Positions 19,649-28,486 are shown, numbered from the stretch's first letter. The stretch is 64,000 nucleotides of DNA from Crenalkalicoccus roseus (GCF_004761865.1 NZ_SJDM01000011.1:25370-89369), one strand, 5' to 3'. Notes: generated by a model from the letters alone, not told the origin. Program-made: numbers and translations.

Positions 19649-20322
19649 CCCGCGGCGCGGACAGCCGCCACACCGGCCCTGACCGCGCGGCGGAGTTCAT
19701 CAGGGCGCACACCGCCATCGCCCGCGCCCCCCTGGTGCCCGAACTCGCGCTGCACCTCGCCACCGAGATCACCCCGATCTGGCAGGCAACCGAGGGCTGG
19801 CTGGCGCGGGAGGGGGTGGCGCCGCCCTTCTGGGCCTTCGCCTGGCCGGGTAGCCAGGCCATGGCCCGGCTGATCCTGGACGCGCCGGGGCGCGTCGCCG
19901 GCCACCGCGTGCTGGACTTCGCCGCCGGCTGCGGCCTCGCCGCCATCGCCGCGGCGCGGGCCGGCGCGGCGGCGGTGGAGGCGGCGGAGATAGATCCGCT
20001 GGCCTGCGCCGCCATCCGGCTGAACGCGGCGCTGAACGGCGCTTCCGTCGCGGTGCTGGAGGGCGACCTGGTGGGCGCCCCCTGCCGCTGGGACCGGGTG
20101 CTGGCCGGCGATGTCTGCTATGAGGCGCCGATGGCCCGCCACATCCTGCCCTGGCTGCGCGCCCTGGCGGCCGCCGGGGCCGAGGTGTGGCTGGCCGATC
20201 CCGGCCGCGCCTACCTGCCGCGCGAGGGGCTGGAGCCGCTCGCCCGCTTCCGCGTGCCGACCACCCGCGAACTCGAGGACCGCGAGGAGCGCGAGGTCAC
20301 CCTCTACCGCCTGCTGCCCTGA
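19645..20322 (+). CDS. Class I methyltransferase of the ETF-beta lysine methyltransferase type
   Basis: 225 residues from a TTG start that overlaps the ubiA stop. No ATG lies between the stop and the conserved region. It shows the pattern of METTL20-like bacterial enzymes: FIRAHTAIARAPLVPELALHLA, PPFWAFAWPGSQAMARLILD, and the SAM loop LDFAAGCGLAAIAAA, with EIDP as the acidic end of beta 2 and GDVCYE after strand 4. The bacterial homologue methylates a lysine near the recognition loop of electron transfer flavoprotein beta. The start codon is moderately certain. Confidence 0.8.
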   Translation: MTRGADSRHTGPDRAAEFIRAHTAIARAPLVPELALHLATEITPIWQATEGWLAREGVAPPFWAFAWPGSQAMARLILDAPGRVAGHRVLDFAAGCGLAAIAAARAGAAAVEAAEIDPLACAAIRLNAALNGASVAVLEGDLVGAPCRWDRVLAGDVCYEAPMARHILPWLRALAAAGAEVWLADPGRAYLPREGLEPLARFRVPTTRELEDREEREVTLYRLLP

Positions 20323-20405
20323 CCCCGCCGCCATGGCGCCGCCACGATGCGGCGCGACCCCGCCGCCATGGCGCCGCCACGATGCGGCGCGACCCTGCCG
20401 CCATG
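20321..20405 (+). repeat. 35-bp tandem repeat, 2.4 copies
   Basis: Two identical 35-bp units (20321-20355 and 20356-20390) begin GACCCCGCCGCCATGGCGCC. A third partial unit (20391-20405) has one change and runs into the start codon of the repeat protein gene. Each unit contains in-register ATG triplets, so the duplication may have moved or multiplied possible start sites. Confidence 0.9.
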
Positions 20406-20708
20406 CCCCGCCCGTGCCTCGCCCTGCTGCTGCTGGCCCTGGCCGCGCCCGCCGCGGCGCAGAGCGGCGGCACCACGCGCTTCTACGATGCCACGGGCCG
20501 CTACCAGGGTCGCGCCGAGGAACGGCAGGGCACCACCCGCCATTATGACGCCATGGGCCGCTACCAGGGCCGGTCCGAGACGCGGGACGGCACCACCCGC
20601 CACTACGACTCCCTGGGCCGCTACCAGGGCCGGACGGAGCGGCGCGACGGCACCGCGCACCGCTACGACGCGCAGGGGCGCTACCAGGGCCGGCAGGAGC
20701 GGCGCTGA
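20403..20708 (+). CDS. Small secreted protein with four 20-residue repeats
   Basis: 101 residues. A signal peptide (PCLALLLLALAAPAAA, cleavage before Gln) is followed by nothing but four 20-residue repeats. Each repeat carries G-T-(T/A)-x-x-Y-D-x-x-G-R-Y-Q-G-R-x-E-x-R. The repeats are highly charged and aromatic, resembling short YD-type beta repeats found in many proteobacterial exported proteins of unknown role. The exact start is open: an upstream ATG in the 35-bp tandem repeat could add a few residues before the signal peptide. Confidence 0.7.
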   Translation: MPRPCLALLLLALAAPAAAQSGGTTRFYDATGRYQGRAEERQGTTRHYDAMGRYQGRSETRDGTTRHYDSLGRYQGRTERRDGTAHRYDAQGRYQGRQERR

Positions 20709-20822
20709 GTCCCCTCCCCATCCCGGCGCCTGCGTTCCCCGCCTCGCATCGCCGTGGCGCGGCTCCGCGGATGCGGCCGATCCGCTCCCGGGCGCCGGCG
20801 CGTGCCCGGCTTCGCCGCACGA

Positions 20823-20897
20823 GCGCCTGATCCGCGGAGGCGTTCCTCGCCGGAGCGGTGACTCAGCCGCCCGGCAAGGGCGCCTGATCCGTAGAGG
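20823..20897. repeat. Direct repeat pair in the 3' region of the repeat-protein gene
   Basis: The 18-base unit GCGCCTGATCCGCGGAGG (20823-20840) recurs as GCGCCTGATCCGTAGAGG (20880-20897), 57 bp apart, in the 239-bp gap between two convergent genes. No gene is seen in this gap. Confidence 0.5.
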
Positions 20898-20947
20898 TGG
20901 GAGCGGCGAAGCGGCGGGCGCGCAGGTCGCGCGGGCGGGATCCGGCC

Positions 20948-22222
20948 CTACCGCGTCGCCTGCTCCAGGAAGCGGAGCAGCGCCGCCAGATCCTCCGCCT
21001 CGCCCACCGTCTGCACCGGCATCTTGGTGCCCGGCGTCACCACGTCCGGGCCACGGGTGAAGAGGTCGGCCACCGTCTCCGGGGTCCAGACGATGTCGCC
21101 CCGCGCCAGCCGCTCGGAATAGGGATAGCCGGGCACGCTGCCCATGCGCCGCCCGAACAGGCGGTGCAGGTGCGGCCCGGCCATCGGCCCGGCATCCGGG
21201 GTCAGCGCGTGGCAGGCGGCGCAGGCGCGGAACACATGCGCGCCATGCGGGTCGAGCCCCTCCCGCGCCGCCTCCTCCGCCGCTGGGGCGAGCGGGCCGA
21301 GCGGCGCGCCCGTCGCCGCCTCCCAGCGCCGCACCAGCCGGTCCTGCCCGCCCGTCCAGAGCGTGCGCCCATCGGGGGCGAAGGCCACCGACCAGACCGG
21401 GAAGCCCGGCCCCTCCAGCGCGCGGTGCGGCCGCCCCTCCGGCAGCGCCCAGAGCGTCACGGTGCCGCCGAGCGTCGCCGCGGCCAGCATCCGCCCGTCC
21501 GGCGCCACGGCCAGCGCCACCACCGGCCGCGTGCCGGCGGCGAGGTCGCGCACCGTTCCCTCCGGCGAGACCAGGCGGATGGTCCCGTCCGCCCCGGCGC
21601 TCGCCAGGCTGCCGTCCGGAAGGGCGGCGAGCGCGTTCTGCGGCAGGCCGAGCGCGGCCAGCACCTCGCCCGCATCCTCCTCCCGGCGCGGATCCCACAG
21701 CCGCAGCGTGCCGTCGTAGCCGGCGCTGGCCAGCCGCCCGTCGGCGCGCCAGGCCAGCGCGTTCACCGGCCCGGCATGGCCCGCCAGCACCCGCGCCGTC
21801 CCGTCCGGGCGCCAGAGGCGGACCGTCGCATCCCACCCCGCGGAGGCCAGCATCCCGTCCGGTCCCGCGGCGAGGGCGGCGACAGGGGCGGCGTGCCCCT
21901 CCAGCACCCGCTCCGGCGCCTCCGCCCCACCGGGCGGCCAGAGGGCGATCCGCCCGTCCTCGGCGCCGCTCGCGAAGCCGCCGCCGGGACGGGGAGCGAG
22001 GGCGTTCACCGCCCCCCCGTGCCAGCGCAGCACGCGCAGCGCCCGGCCGGAGACCGGGTCCCACAGGATCACCGCATGGTCGAATCCGGCCGAGGCGAGG
22101 CGCCCGCCCTCCGCCAGGGGCAGCAGGGCGCGCACCGGGCCGCCATGGCCGGCGAGGTCCTGCGCCGCCGCCAGGGCGGGCAGCAGCAGGCCGAGGCAGA
22201 GGGTTCGCAGCAGCCGGCGCAT
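20948..22222 (-). CDS. Exported WD40 beta-propeller fused to cytochrome c
   Basis: 424 residues. A signal peptide (LLLPALAAA, cleavage before Gln21) leads into about seven WD40-like blades (residues 25-305, with repeated GHxxPVxALA...DGxLASAGxDGTxRLW). A class I cytochrome c domain follows, with haem site Cys334-Ala-Ala-Cys337-His338 and axial ligand Met401 in PGTKMP. The protein is expected in the periplasm as an electron carrier with a protein-binding propeller. Its partner is unknown. Confidence 0.85.
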   Translation of the reverse strand: MRRLLRTLCLGLLLPALAAAQDLAGHGGPVRALLPLAEGGRLASAGFDHAVILWDPVSGRALRVLRWHGGAVNALAPRPGGGFASGAEDGRIALWPPGGAEAPERVLEGHAAPVAALAAGPDGMLASAGWDATVRLWRPDGTARVLAGHAGPVNALAWRADGRLASAGYDGTLRLWDPRREEDAGEVLAALGLPQNALAALPDGSLASAGADGTIRLVSPEGTVRDLAAGTRPVVALAVAPDGRMLAAATLGGTVTLWALPEGRPHRALEGPGFPVWSVAFAPDGRTLWTGGQDRLVRRWEAATGAPLGPLAPAAEEAAREGLDPHGAHVFRACAACHALTPDAGPMAGPHLHRLFGRRMGSVPGYPYSERLARGDIVWTPETVADLFTRGPDVVTPGTKMPVQTVGEAEDLAALLRFLEQATR

Positions 22223-22271
22223 GGCCGCAGCCTCTGCCCCGGATGCGACGGCGACGCCAGGGTCTTCCCGC

Positions 22272-22658
22272 TCAGAACCGCAGGAGCCGGCCGGCCGGCG
22301 GCCACAGCGTCACGATCTCGGCGCGGAACAGCAGGATCGCCACCACGGCGCCGAGCACCACCAGCACCGTCGTCACCCAGGCGACCACCAGCGTCCGGTC
22401 GCGCGGCGGCGCATCGCCGAGCGGCGGCAGGGGCGGCTCGATCGGCTGCGGCGCGCGCCGCGCCAGCGGGTGCGGCGGCGGGCGGGGCCGGTCCGGCGCC
22501 GGCGCCTGGGGCGGCTCCGCCGGCGCGGGCGGGCGCGGCGCCTCGGGCCGCGCCGCCCATTCGTGGCCGCAGCGGGCGCAGCGCAGCCGCCGCCCGGGGC
22601 CGACCAGCCGGTCGGGCACCTCGTAGGCGGCGGCGCAGGCGGGGCAGGTGATGCGCAT
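22272..22658 (-). CDS. Zinc-ribbon (MJ0042-type) membrane protein
   Basis: 128 residues. The N-terminal CPACAAAYEVPDRLVGPGRR...CARCGHEW zinc ribbon (four cysteines, residues 5-30) is the MJ0042 motif. A Pro-rich linker and a single transmembrane helix (about 90-112) follow. In alphaproteobacteria this gene often sits divergent to ftsE, as it does here. Function is unknown. It may be anchored with the ribbon in the cytoplasm. Confidence 0.85.
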   Translation of the reverse strand: MRITCPACAAAYEVPDRLVGPGRRLRCARCGHEWAARPEAPRPPAPAEPPQAPAPDRPRPPPHPLARRAPQPIEPPLPPLGDAPPRDRTLVVAWVTTVLVVLGAVVAILLFRAEIVTLWPPAGRLLRF

Positions 22659-22747
22659 GCGCCATCACTCTGCGGCGGCCATGCAACGGCGACAAGCGCC
22701 CCGAACCCGGTTGGCGCGGCGCGCGCGCGGCGTCATTGTCCGCGCCC

Positions 22748-23426
<679 letters not shown>

Positions 23427-23434
<8 letters not shown>

Positions 23435-24356
23435 CGGCCACCTCCCCCCGGGCGCGGCGGCGCCGCGCCGCCTGGCGCCGCCACGGCGCAGCCGCGGACG
23501 CGATCCGCTCGGGCTGCGCCGCGCGCTCGCCGACCGCGTGCTGCCGGCGCTGGTGGCGGCGATGGTGCTGCTGGCGGCGCTGACCCTGGCCGGCGCGCAG
23601 GGCGCCTCGGCGGTCGCGGCGCGCTGGGAGGCGGGGGCGGCGGCGGCGATGACGGTGCAGCTTCCCGCCGGCACGCCCGCGGCGCGGATCCGCGCCGCCC
23701 TCGCCGCGCTCGACGCCCTGCCCGAGGTGGCGGAGGCGCGGGCGATGGACGAGGCGCGCCTCGCCGCCCTGCTCCGCCCCTGGCTCGGCGAGGCACCGGC
23801 GCTGCCGCTGCCGGTGGTGATCGAGCTCCGCCTCGCCGCCCTGCCCGCCGTGCCGGAGGCGCTGGCGGCGCGCATCGCCGAGGCGGTGCCGGAGGGGGCG
23901 GTGGAGGCGCACGGCGTCTGGGTGGCGCGGCTGGTGACGCTGGCGCGCAGCCTGCAGGCGGTGGCGCTCGCGGCGCTGACGCTGGTGGGCGGCCTCGCGG
24001 TGGCGGTGGTGACGGTGGCGGTACGCGCCGGCATCGCGGCGCGGCGGCAGGCGATCGGCGTCCTGCACGAGCTCGGCGCCACCGATGCCGACATCGCCGG
24101 GCGCTTCGCGGCGCGGACGGCGCTGCTCGTGGGCACGGGCGGGCTGCTCGGCACGCTGGCGGCGGTGCCGCTGCTGCTCGGCTTCGCCGACCTGGCGGCG
24201 CCGCTGCTCGGCGGGCGGGCGGCGACCTCGCTGTGGACCCTGCCCTGGGGCAGCCTGCCCTGGGCCTGGCTTGCCCTGCTGCCGCCCCTTTCCGCCGCGC
24301 TCGGCTGGCTGACCGCGCAGGCGACGCTGCGGCTGTGGCTGCGACGCCTGCCGTGA
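23427..24356 (+). CDS. ftsX: Cell division protein FtsX
   Basis: 309 residues with the FtsX layout: a short cytoplasmic N-terminus, helix 1 (about 40-57), a periplasmic loop (about 58-165), then three C-terminal helices with the conserved RRQAIGVLHELGATDADIAGRF cytoplasmic segment between helices 2 and 3. It pairs with FtsE to control cell-wall hydrolase activity. The gene overlaps ftsE by eight bases and the next gene by four (GTGA), indicating one operon. Confidence 0.9.
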
Positions 24357-24973
24357 GGCGCCGGGGCGCGCTCGGCCGCGCGCTGCGGGCGCTGGCGGGG
24401 GCGGGGGCGCTCGGCCTGCTGCTGCTCGGCCTCGGCTTCCTCTGGTTCCTCGACGCCGCCGCGGCGACGCCGGAAAGCCCGCTGCGCCCGACGGACGGCA
24501 TCGCCGTGCTCACCGGCGGCGCGGAGCGGGTGCAGACCGGGCTGCGCCTGCTCGCCGAGGGCCGGGCGCGGCGGCTGCTGGTCTCGGGCGCGCATCCGGA
24601 CGCCACCCTCGCCGACCTCGCCCGCGCGCACGGGATGGAGGCGGCGGCGCTGGCCGGACGCGTCGCGCTCGGGCGGGAGGCGCGCAGCACCCGGGGCAAC
24701 GCGGCGGAGATCGCCGCCTGGGCGCGGCGCGAGGGGATGGGCTCGATCCGCGTGGTGACGGCGGGCTACCACATGCCGCGCGCCATGCTGGAGCTGCGCC
24801 GCGCGCTGCCCGAGGCGGTGCTGGTGCCGCATCCGGTGGTGCCGCCGCCGCTGCGCGAGGCGGCGGCGGTCGGTCGCTCCCGCACCTGGTCGCTGCTGGT
24901 GGGGGAGTATCTGAAGCTGCTCGGCGCCTGGGCGGGGATGAGCCGCCTCCCCACGCCGCCGCCCGCGGCCTGA
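24353..24973 (+). CDS. DUF218 (YdcF/SanA-like) membrane protein
   Basis: 206 residues from a GTG that overlaps the ftsX stop. One N-terminal membrane helix (about 14-34) is followed by the DUF218 fold: IAVLTGGAERVQTGLRLLAEGRARRLLVSGAH, a STRGNAAEIAAWAR motif and VVTAGYHMPRAMLEL. Relatives (ElyC, SanA) act at the envelope in peptidoglycan or lipid-carrier homeostasis. Its place in the ftsEX operon fits a cell-envelope role. The molecular function is unproven. Confidence 0.85.
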   Translation: MRRRGALGRALRALAGAGALGLLLLGLGFLWFLDAAAATPESPLRPTDGIAVLTGGAERVQTGLRLLAEGRARRLLVSGAHPDATLADLARAHGMEAAALAGRVALGREARSTRGNAAEIAAWARREGMGSIRVVTAGYHMPRAMLELRRALPEAVLVPHPVVPPPLREAAAVGRSRTWSLLVGEYLKLLGAWAGMSRLPTPPPAA

Positions 24974-25076
24974 GGCCCCCTGTGCCGGAGCCCGCGGCGC
25001 CGATATCACGCCCCCGGGCGGCCCCGCCCCTGCCATGCCTCGCCCCGCGGCGGGCGCTTTTCCGGAACCTGCGGCG

Positions 25077-25817
25077 ATGATCTGGCTCCGCTCGGCGCTG
25101 TTCAACCTGGCCTTCTATCTCGGCAGCGCCGCGCTCGCGGTGCTGGCGCTGCCGCTGCTGCTGGCGCCGCGCCGGGCGGTGGTGGCGGTGATGCGGCTGT
25201 GGTCGCGGGCGGTGCTGGCGCTGCTGCGCGCGGTCTGCGGCATCCGCGTACGGGTGGTGGGGGCGGAGCACCTGCCACGCACCGGCGCGGCGCTGATCGC
25301 GGCCAAGCACCAGTCGGCCTTCGACACCATCGTCTGGCTCGGCCTGCTGCCCGACGCCGCCTACGTGCTCAAGCGCGAATTGCTGCACCTGCCCGTCTAT
25401 GGCTGGCTCGCGCGCAAGGCGCGAATGATCGCGGTGGACCGTCGGGCCGGGCCCGCCGCCATGCGCCACCTGATCCGCGCCGGGCGGGAGGCGGCGGCGG
25501 AGGGGCGGCAGATCGTCATCTTCCCCGAGGGCACGCGGGTCGCGCCCGGTGCCCGGGTGCGCTACCAGCCGGGAATCGCCGCCCTGGCCGCGGCGACCGG
25601 CCTGCCGGTGATCCCGGCCGCCACCGACAGCGGCCTGTACTGGGCCCGGCGCGCCTTCCTCAGGCGCCCCGGGGTCATCACCCTGTCGATCCTGCCTCCG
25701 CTGCCCCCCGGCCTGCCGCGGGAGGCGCTGATGACGCGGCTCGAGCAGGCGATCGAGGAGGAATCGCAGCGCCTGCTCGCCGGGCCCGCCGCGAAGGGGG
25801 GCGAGGCCTGTGGATAA
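25077..25817 (+). CDS. plsC: 1-acyl-sn-glycerol-3-phosphate acyltransferase PlsC
   Basis: 246 residues. A hydrophobic N-terminus precedes the acyltransferase motifs KHQSAFDT (HxxxxD) and FPEGTRVAPG, with a PVIPAATDSG motif near residue 180. It adds the second acyl chain to make phosphatidic acid in phospholipid synthesis. ATG 25077 gives the typical MIWLRSALFNLAFYL beginning; ATG 25035 is possible. The last three codons (TGT GGA TAA) form a perfect DnaA box. Confidence 0.92.
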   Translation: MIWLRSALFNLAFYLGSAALAVLALPLLLAPRRAVVAVMRLWSRAVLALLRAVCGIRVRVVGAEHLPRTGAALIAAKHQSAFDTIVWLGLLPDAAYVLKRELLHLPVYGWLARKARMIAVDRRAGPAAMRHLIRAGREAAAEGRQIVIFPEGTRVAPGARVRYQPGIAALAAATGLPVIPAATDSGLYWARRAFLRRPGVITLSILPPLPPGLPREALMTRLEQAIEEESQRLLAGPAAKGGEACG

Positions 25818-26075
25818 ATCCGTGGATGAGGCCGCGCGGCGGCTTTGTCCACATGCGAGAGGCAGGCCGCAAGTCCCTGCGATTCCCTGGACTCCGCACC
25901 GCCGGAAGGGGCGGGATGGAATCTATCCACAGCCGCGCGCCGCACACAAGTCATTGAATACAAAAGATTTGCCTCGGGCGGCCCTTGTGGCGGCGCAACA
26001 TGCCCAGGCAGGCAGGGAAGCCGCAACAGGGCGCGCCGGCGGCGTCCCCAGCCATGGCGGACCGGTTGTGGACAA
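25809..26075. other. Cluster of DnaA boxes and GANTC sites: candidate replication origin
   Basis: The gap between the convergent plsC and chaC genes holds one perfect DnaA box (TGTGGATAA, 25809-25817). Three near boxes follow: TTGTCCACA (25845-25853), CTATCCACA (25923-25931) and TGTGGACAA (26067-26075). Three GANTC (CcrM) sites lie within 43 bp (25881, 25890, 25919). An AT-rich stretch, rare in this DNA, lies at about 25946-25971. Convergent flanking genes mean no promoter is needed here. The arrangement resembles alphaproteobacterial origins, but no classic origin neighbour (hemE, dnaA, parAB) is present. Confidence 0.5.
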
Positions 26076-26096
26076 ATTGTCGGAAAAACCCGGTGG

Positions 26097-26693
26097 TTAC
26101 GCGGGCGGAAGCAGGGCCGCGACGCGATCCAGGCCCGCATCTCTTACCCCCATTGCGCGAAGATGCGCAACCGTATTCAACAGATAGTCGCGGTTCGGCC
26201 CCGCCTGCCCCACGCCGCGGGCGATCGCCGCCGCGGCGGCCTGCGGGCAGAGCCGGCAGTAGCTGGGATGCCGCCGGTTGGCGACGAAGGCGACGGCGCG
26301 CACCTCCCGCCCGCTGTCGAGCAGCCGCACCGGCAGCAGGCGTCGCTCGTACACCGCCTCGGCCGTCGGCATCTCCCGCTCCTGCAGGTAGGCGAGCACT
26401 GCCTCGGCGGCCGCCCCCGGCACCCGGAAGGCGACGCCGCGGCAGGCGCCGCCGCGGTCGAGGCCGAGCACCAGGCCGGGCGCCTCCGGCGTGCCGCGAT
26501 AGAGGCGGCTCCACAGGCAGAAGCGGCGGTGCCAGCCCCGCAGCAGGGCCGGGTGCATCTCCGTGTAGGGGAAGCCCGGCTTCCAGATCAGCGAGCCGTA
26601 GCCGAACACGTAGAGGTGCCCGTCCGCCTCCAGCTCGGGCGCGGCCGGGGGCAGCAGCGTGTCGGCAGACAGGAGGGGCGTGGCGTCGGGCAT
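26097..26693 (-). CDS. chaC: ChaC-type gamma-glutamylcyclotransferase
   Basis: 198 residues. The family signature YVFGYGSLIWKPGF (about 28-41) and the catalytic glutamate in LQEREMPTAEAVYERR (about 103-118) identify a glutathione-specific gamma-glutamylcyclotransferase, which splits cytoplasmic glutathione into 5-oxoproline and Cys-Gly. Length is standard. It converges on plsC across the DnaA-box region and is divergent from a DUF2125 gene, with a palindrome between their starts. Confidence 0.92.
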   Translation of the reverse strand: MPDATPLLSADTLLPPAAPELEADGHLYVFGYGSLIWKPGFPYTEMHPALLRGWHRRFCLWSRLYRGTPEAPGLVLGLDRGGACRGVAFRVPGAAAEAVLAYLQEREMPTAEAVYERRLLPVRLLDSGREVRAVAFVANRRHPSYCRLCPQAAAAAIARGVGQAGPNRDYLLNTVAHLRAMGVRDAGLDRVAALLPPA

Positions 26694-26719
26694 CTCGGGC
26701 GGGCAGGCTGCGCCGGGCC

Positions 26720-26740
26720 GCGTTCATGAAGCATGAACGC
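26720..26740. promoter_or_regulatory. Perfect inverted repeat between chaC and the DUF2125 gene
   Basis: Arms GCGTTCATG and CATGAACGC, nine bases each, flank a three-base AAG centre. The site lies 27 bases upstream of the chaC start and 96 bases before the divergent gene. Symmetry, length and place suit an operator for a dimeric regulator controlling one or both genes. A shorter palindrome GTTCATGAAC occurs upstream of the histidine kinase at 56317. Confidence 0.5.
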
Positions 26741-26835
26741 CGATCCGCCTCCTTCCCGGACCCGAAGGGGGAGGAGCGGAGGCGCGCCCCGCGCATTCGC
26801 GTCCGTCCGCGGGCCGGCCTATACCGCCGCCGACC

Positions 26836-27921
26836 ATGCCCGCCAAGCCGCCATCGCGGGGCCGCGCCGGCCGCCTGGCCCTCCGCGCCCTGACCGGCCT
26901 CGCCCTGCTGCTCGCCCTCGCCGCCGCCGGCCATGCCGTGCTGTGGCGGCACATGGCCACCAGCCTGGAGCGGGGCTTCGCCGCCTGGGCCGAAGCGCGC
27001 CGCGCCCAGGGCTGGCGCATCGAGCACGGCCCTGCGGAGCGCGGCGGCTGGCCGTTCAGCGCCACCCTCGCCCTGCCCGGCTTCCGCATGCAGGGCGCCG
27101 CCGCCACCCTGCCGGGGGGGATGGACTGGCGCAGCGAGGGCATCGTCCTGCGCCTCACCCTGCCTCGGCTCGACCGGCTGGTGGTGGAGATGCCGGGCCG
27201 GCACCGCCTGCGGCTCGGCGATGCCGAGATCCCCTTCGCCGCCGACCGGCTGCGGGCGACGATGCCCATCGAGCGCCACGTGCTGCCGCGCGAGGCGGCG
27301 CTGGAGGCGGAGCGGCTGCGCCTCGCCACCGCCGCCGGGCCGCTGGAGCTGCGCCGCGCCTGGCTCGAGGTGGAGACGCGCAGCACCGCGATCGAGGGCG
27401 AGCCCGCCCTCGCGCTGCGCGGCACCGCCGAGGAGGTGGCGCTGCCCCCCGGCCTCGCCCCCGCGGGCGTCGCGGCGCTCGGGCGCGTGGTGCAGGGGGC
27501 GGAGCTCGACCTGGCGCTGAGCGGGCCGGTGCCGCCGGGCCGCCACCCCGCCGACCGCGCCGGGGCCTGGCGCGACGGCGGCGGCACGCTGGAGCTGCGC
27601 AGCCTTGTCCTGCGCTGGGGCCCCGCCACCGCCACCGCCGCCGCCACCCTGACGCTCGACGAGGCGCTGCAGCCGATGGGGGCGGGCCTGCTGCGCCTGG
27701 CCGGCGGGACGCAGGTGATCGAGGCCGCCGCCGCCTCGGGGCTGCTGTCTCCTTCCGGCGCCGCCACGGCGCGGATGGCGCTGCGCCTGATCCAGCGCCC
27801 CTCGCCCGAGGGCGGGCCGCCGCAGGCCGAGGTGCCGCTGACCCTGGAAGGGGGGGTGCTGAGCCTCGCCCGCCTTCCCCTCGCCCGGCTGCCGGAATGG
27901 CGCTGGCCGGGGCGGCCGTGA
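26836..27921 (+). CDS. DUF2125 domain protein
   Basis: 361 residues. An N-terminal membrane anchor or signal (about residues 13-33) is followed by the long beta-rich DUF2125 region (about 45-355), including GWRIEHGPAERGGWPFSATLALPGF and WRSEGIVLRLTLPRLDRLVVEM. The family is typical of alphaproteobacteria, probably periplasm-facing and related in shape to envelope tubular lipid-transfer domains, but no function is proven. Confidence 0.85.
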   Translation: MPAKPPSRGRAGRLALRALTGLALLLALAAAGHAVLWRHMATSLERGFAAWAEARRAQGWRIEHGPAERGGWPFSATLALPGFRMQGAAATLPGGMDWRSEGIVLRLTLPRLDRLVVEMPGRHRLRLGDAEIPFAADRLRATMPIERHVLPREAALEAERLRLATAAGPLELRRAWLEVETRSTAIEGEPALALRGTAEEVALPPGLAPAGVAALGRVVQGAELDLALSGPVPPGRHPADRAGAWRDGGGTLELRSLVLRWGPATATAAATLTLDEALQPMGAGLLRLAGGTQVIEAAAASGLLSPSGAATARMALRLIQRPSPEGGPPQAEVPLTLEGGVLSLARLPLARLPEWRWPGRP

Positions 27922-28095
27922 CGCCGGGGGTTCCCTCCCCCGCGGCGGGCACCTATACTCCGCTCATGCTGCGTGATCGGCTCCTCACCGCGCGAATTAC
28001 CGGCCCGGCCGCCTGAGCCGCGCCGCGGGCTGGCGGCGCGCGCCGCGCTGCCGGGTTCCTTCCCGAAACCCCCGCCTCTCGCCGGAGCCGCCGCC

Positions 28096-28368
28096 ATGAC
28101 CGATGCCGACCTCGTCCCCGTCCGCTTCCTCGTGCACGCCGATGCCTTCCCCGGCCTGTTGAGCCGCCTCCTCGAACCCCTGGCCAAGCGCGACCTGACG
28201 CCCGATGCCGTGCAGGCCGTGCGCGAGGGCGAGGCGATGCGGGCCGAACTCGTGCTGCACGCCATGCCGGCCGGCATGGTCCATCTCGTCGCCGGCAATC
28301 TTGGCCAGGTGATCGGCGTGCGCAGCGTGCGCACGGAACGCGCGGAGACGCTGCGCGCCGCGGCGTGA
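28096..28368 (+). CDS. Small ACT-like domain protein
   Basis: 90 residues. The pattern VRFLVHADAFPGLLSRLLEPLAKRDLTPDAVQA, then ELVLHA and LGQVIGVRSVR, looks like a single ACT domain with strand-helix-strand-strand-helix-strand order, as in acetolactate synthase small subunits. Such domains usually bind amino acids. It sits alone between the DUF2125 gene and cydA. The ACT label is a pattern judgement and no target enzyme is adjacent. Confidence 0.65.
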   Translation: MTDADLVPVRFLVHADAFPGLLSRLLEPLAKRDLTPDAVQAVREGEAMRAELVLHAMPAGMVHLVAGNLGQVIGVRSVRTERAETLRAAA

Positions 28369-28486
28369 CCGCCGCGCCACGCCGCGGCGCTCATGCCAAT
28401 GTGACGCTGCGGCGCAGCGAAAAAGCCATGGACAGGCCCCGGTGCCGGCGGGCTTACATTAGCAAGTCCTGCCGAGGGGACCGCCC

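Noticed and set aside
20823..20897. The 18-base direct repeat pair as an attachment site
   Set aside because: Only 57 bp separate the copies, there is no integrase or tRNA nearby, and the unit has two mismatches.
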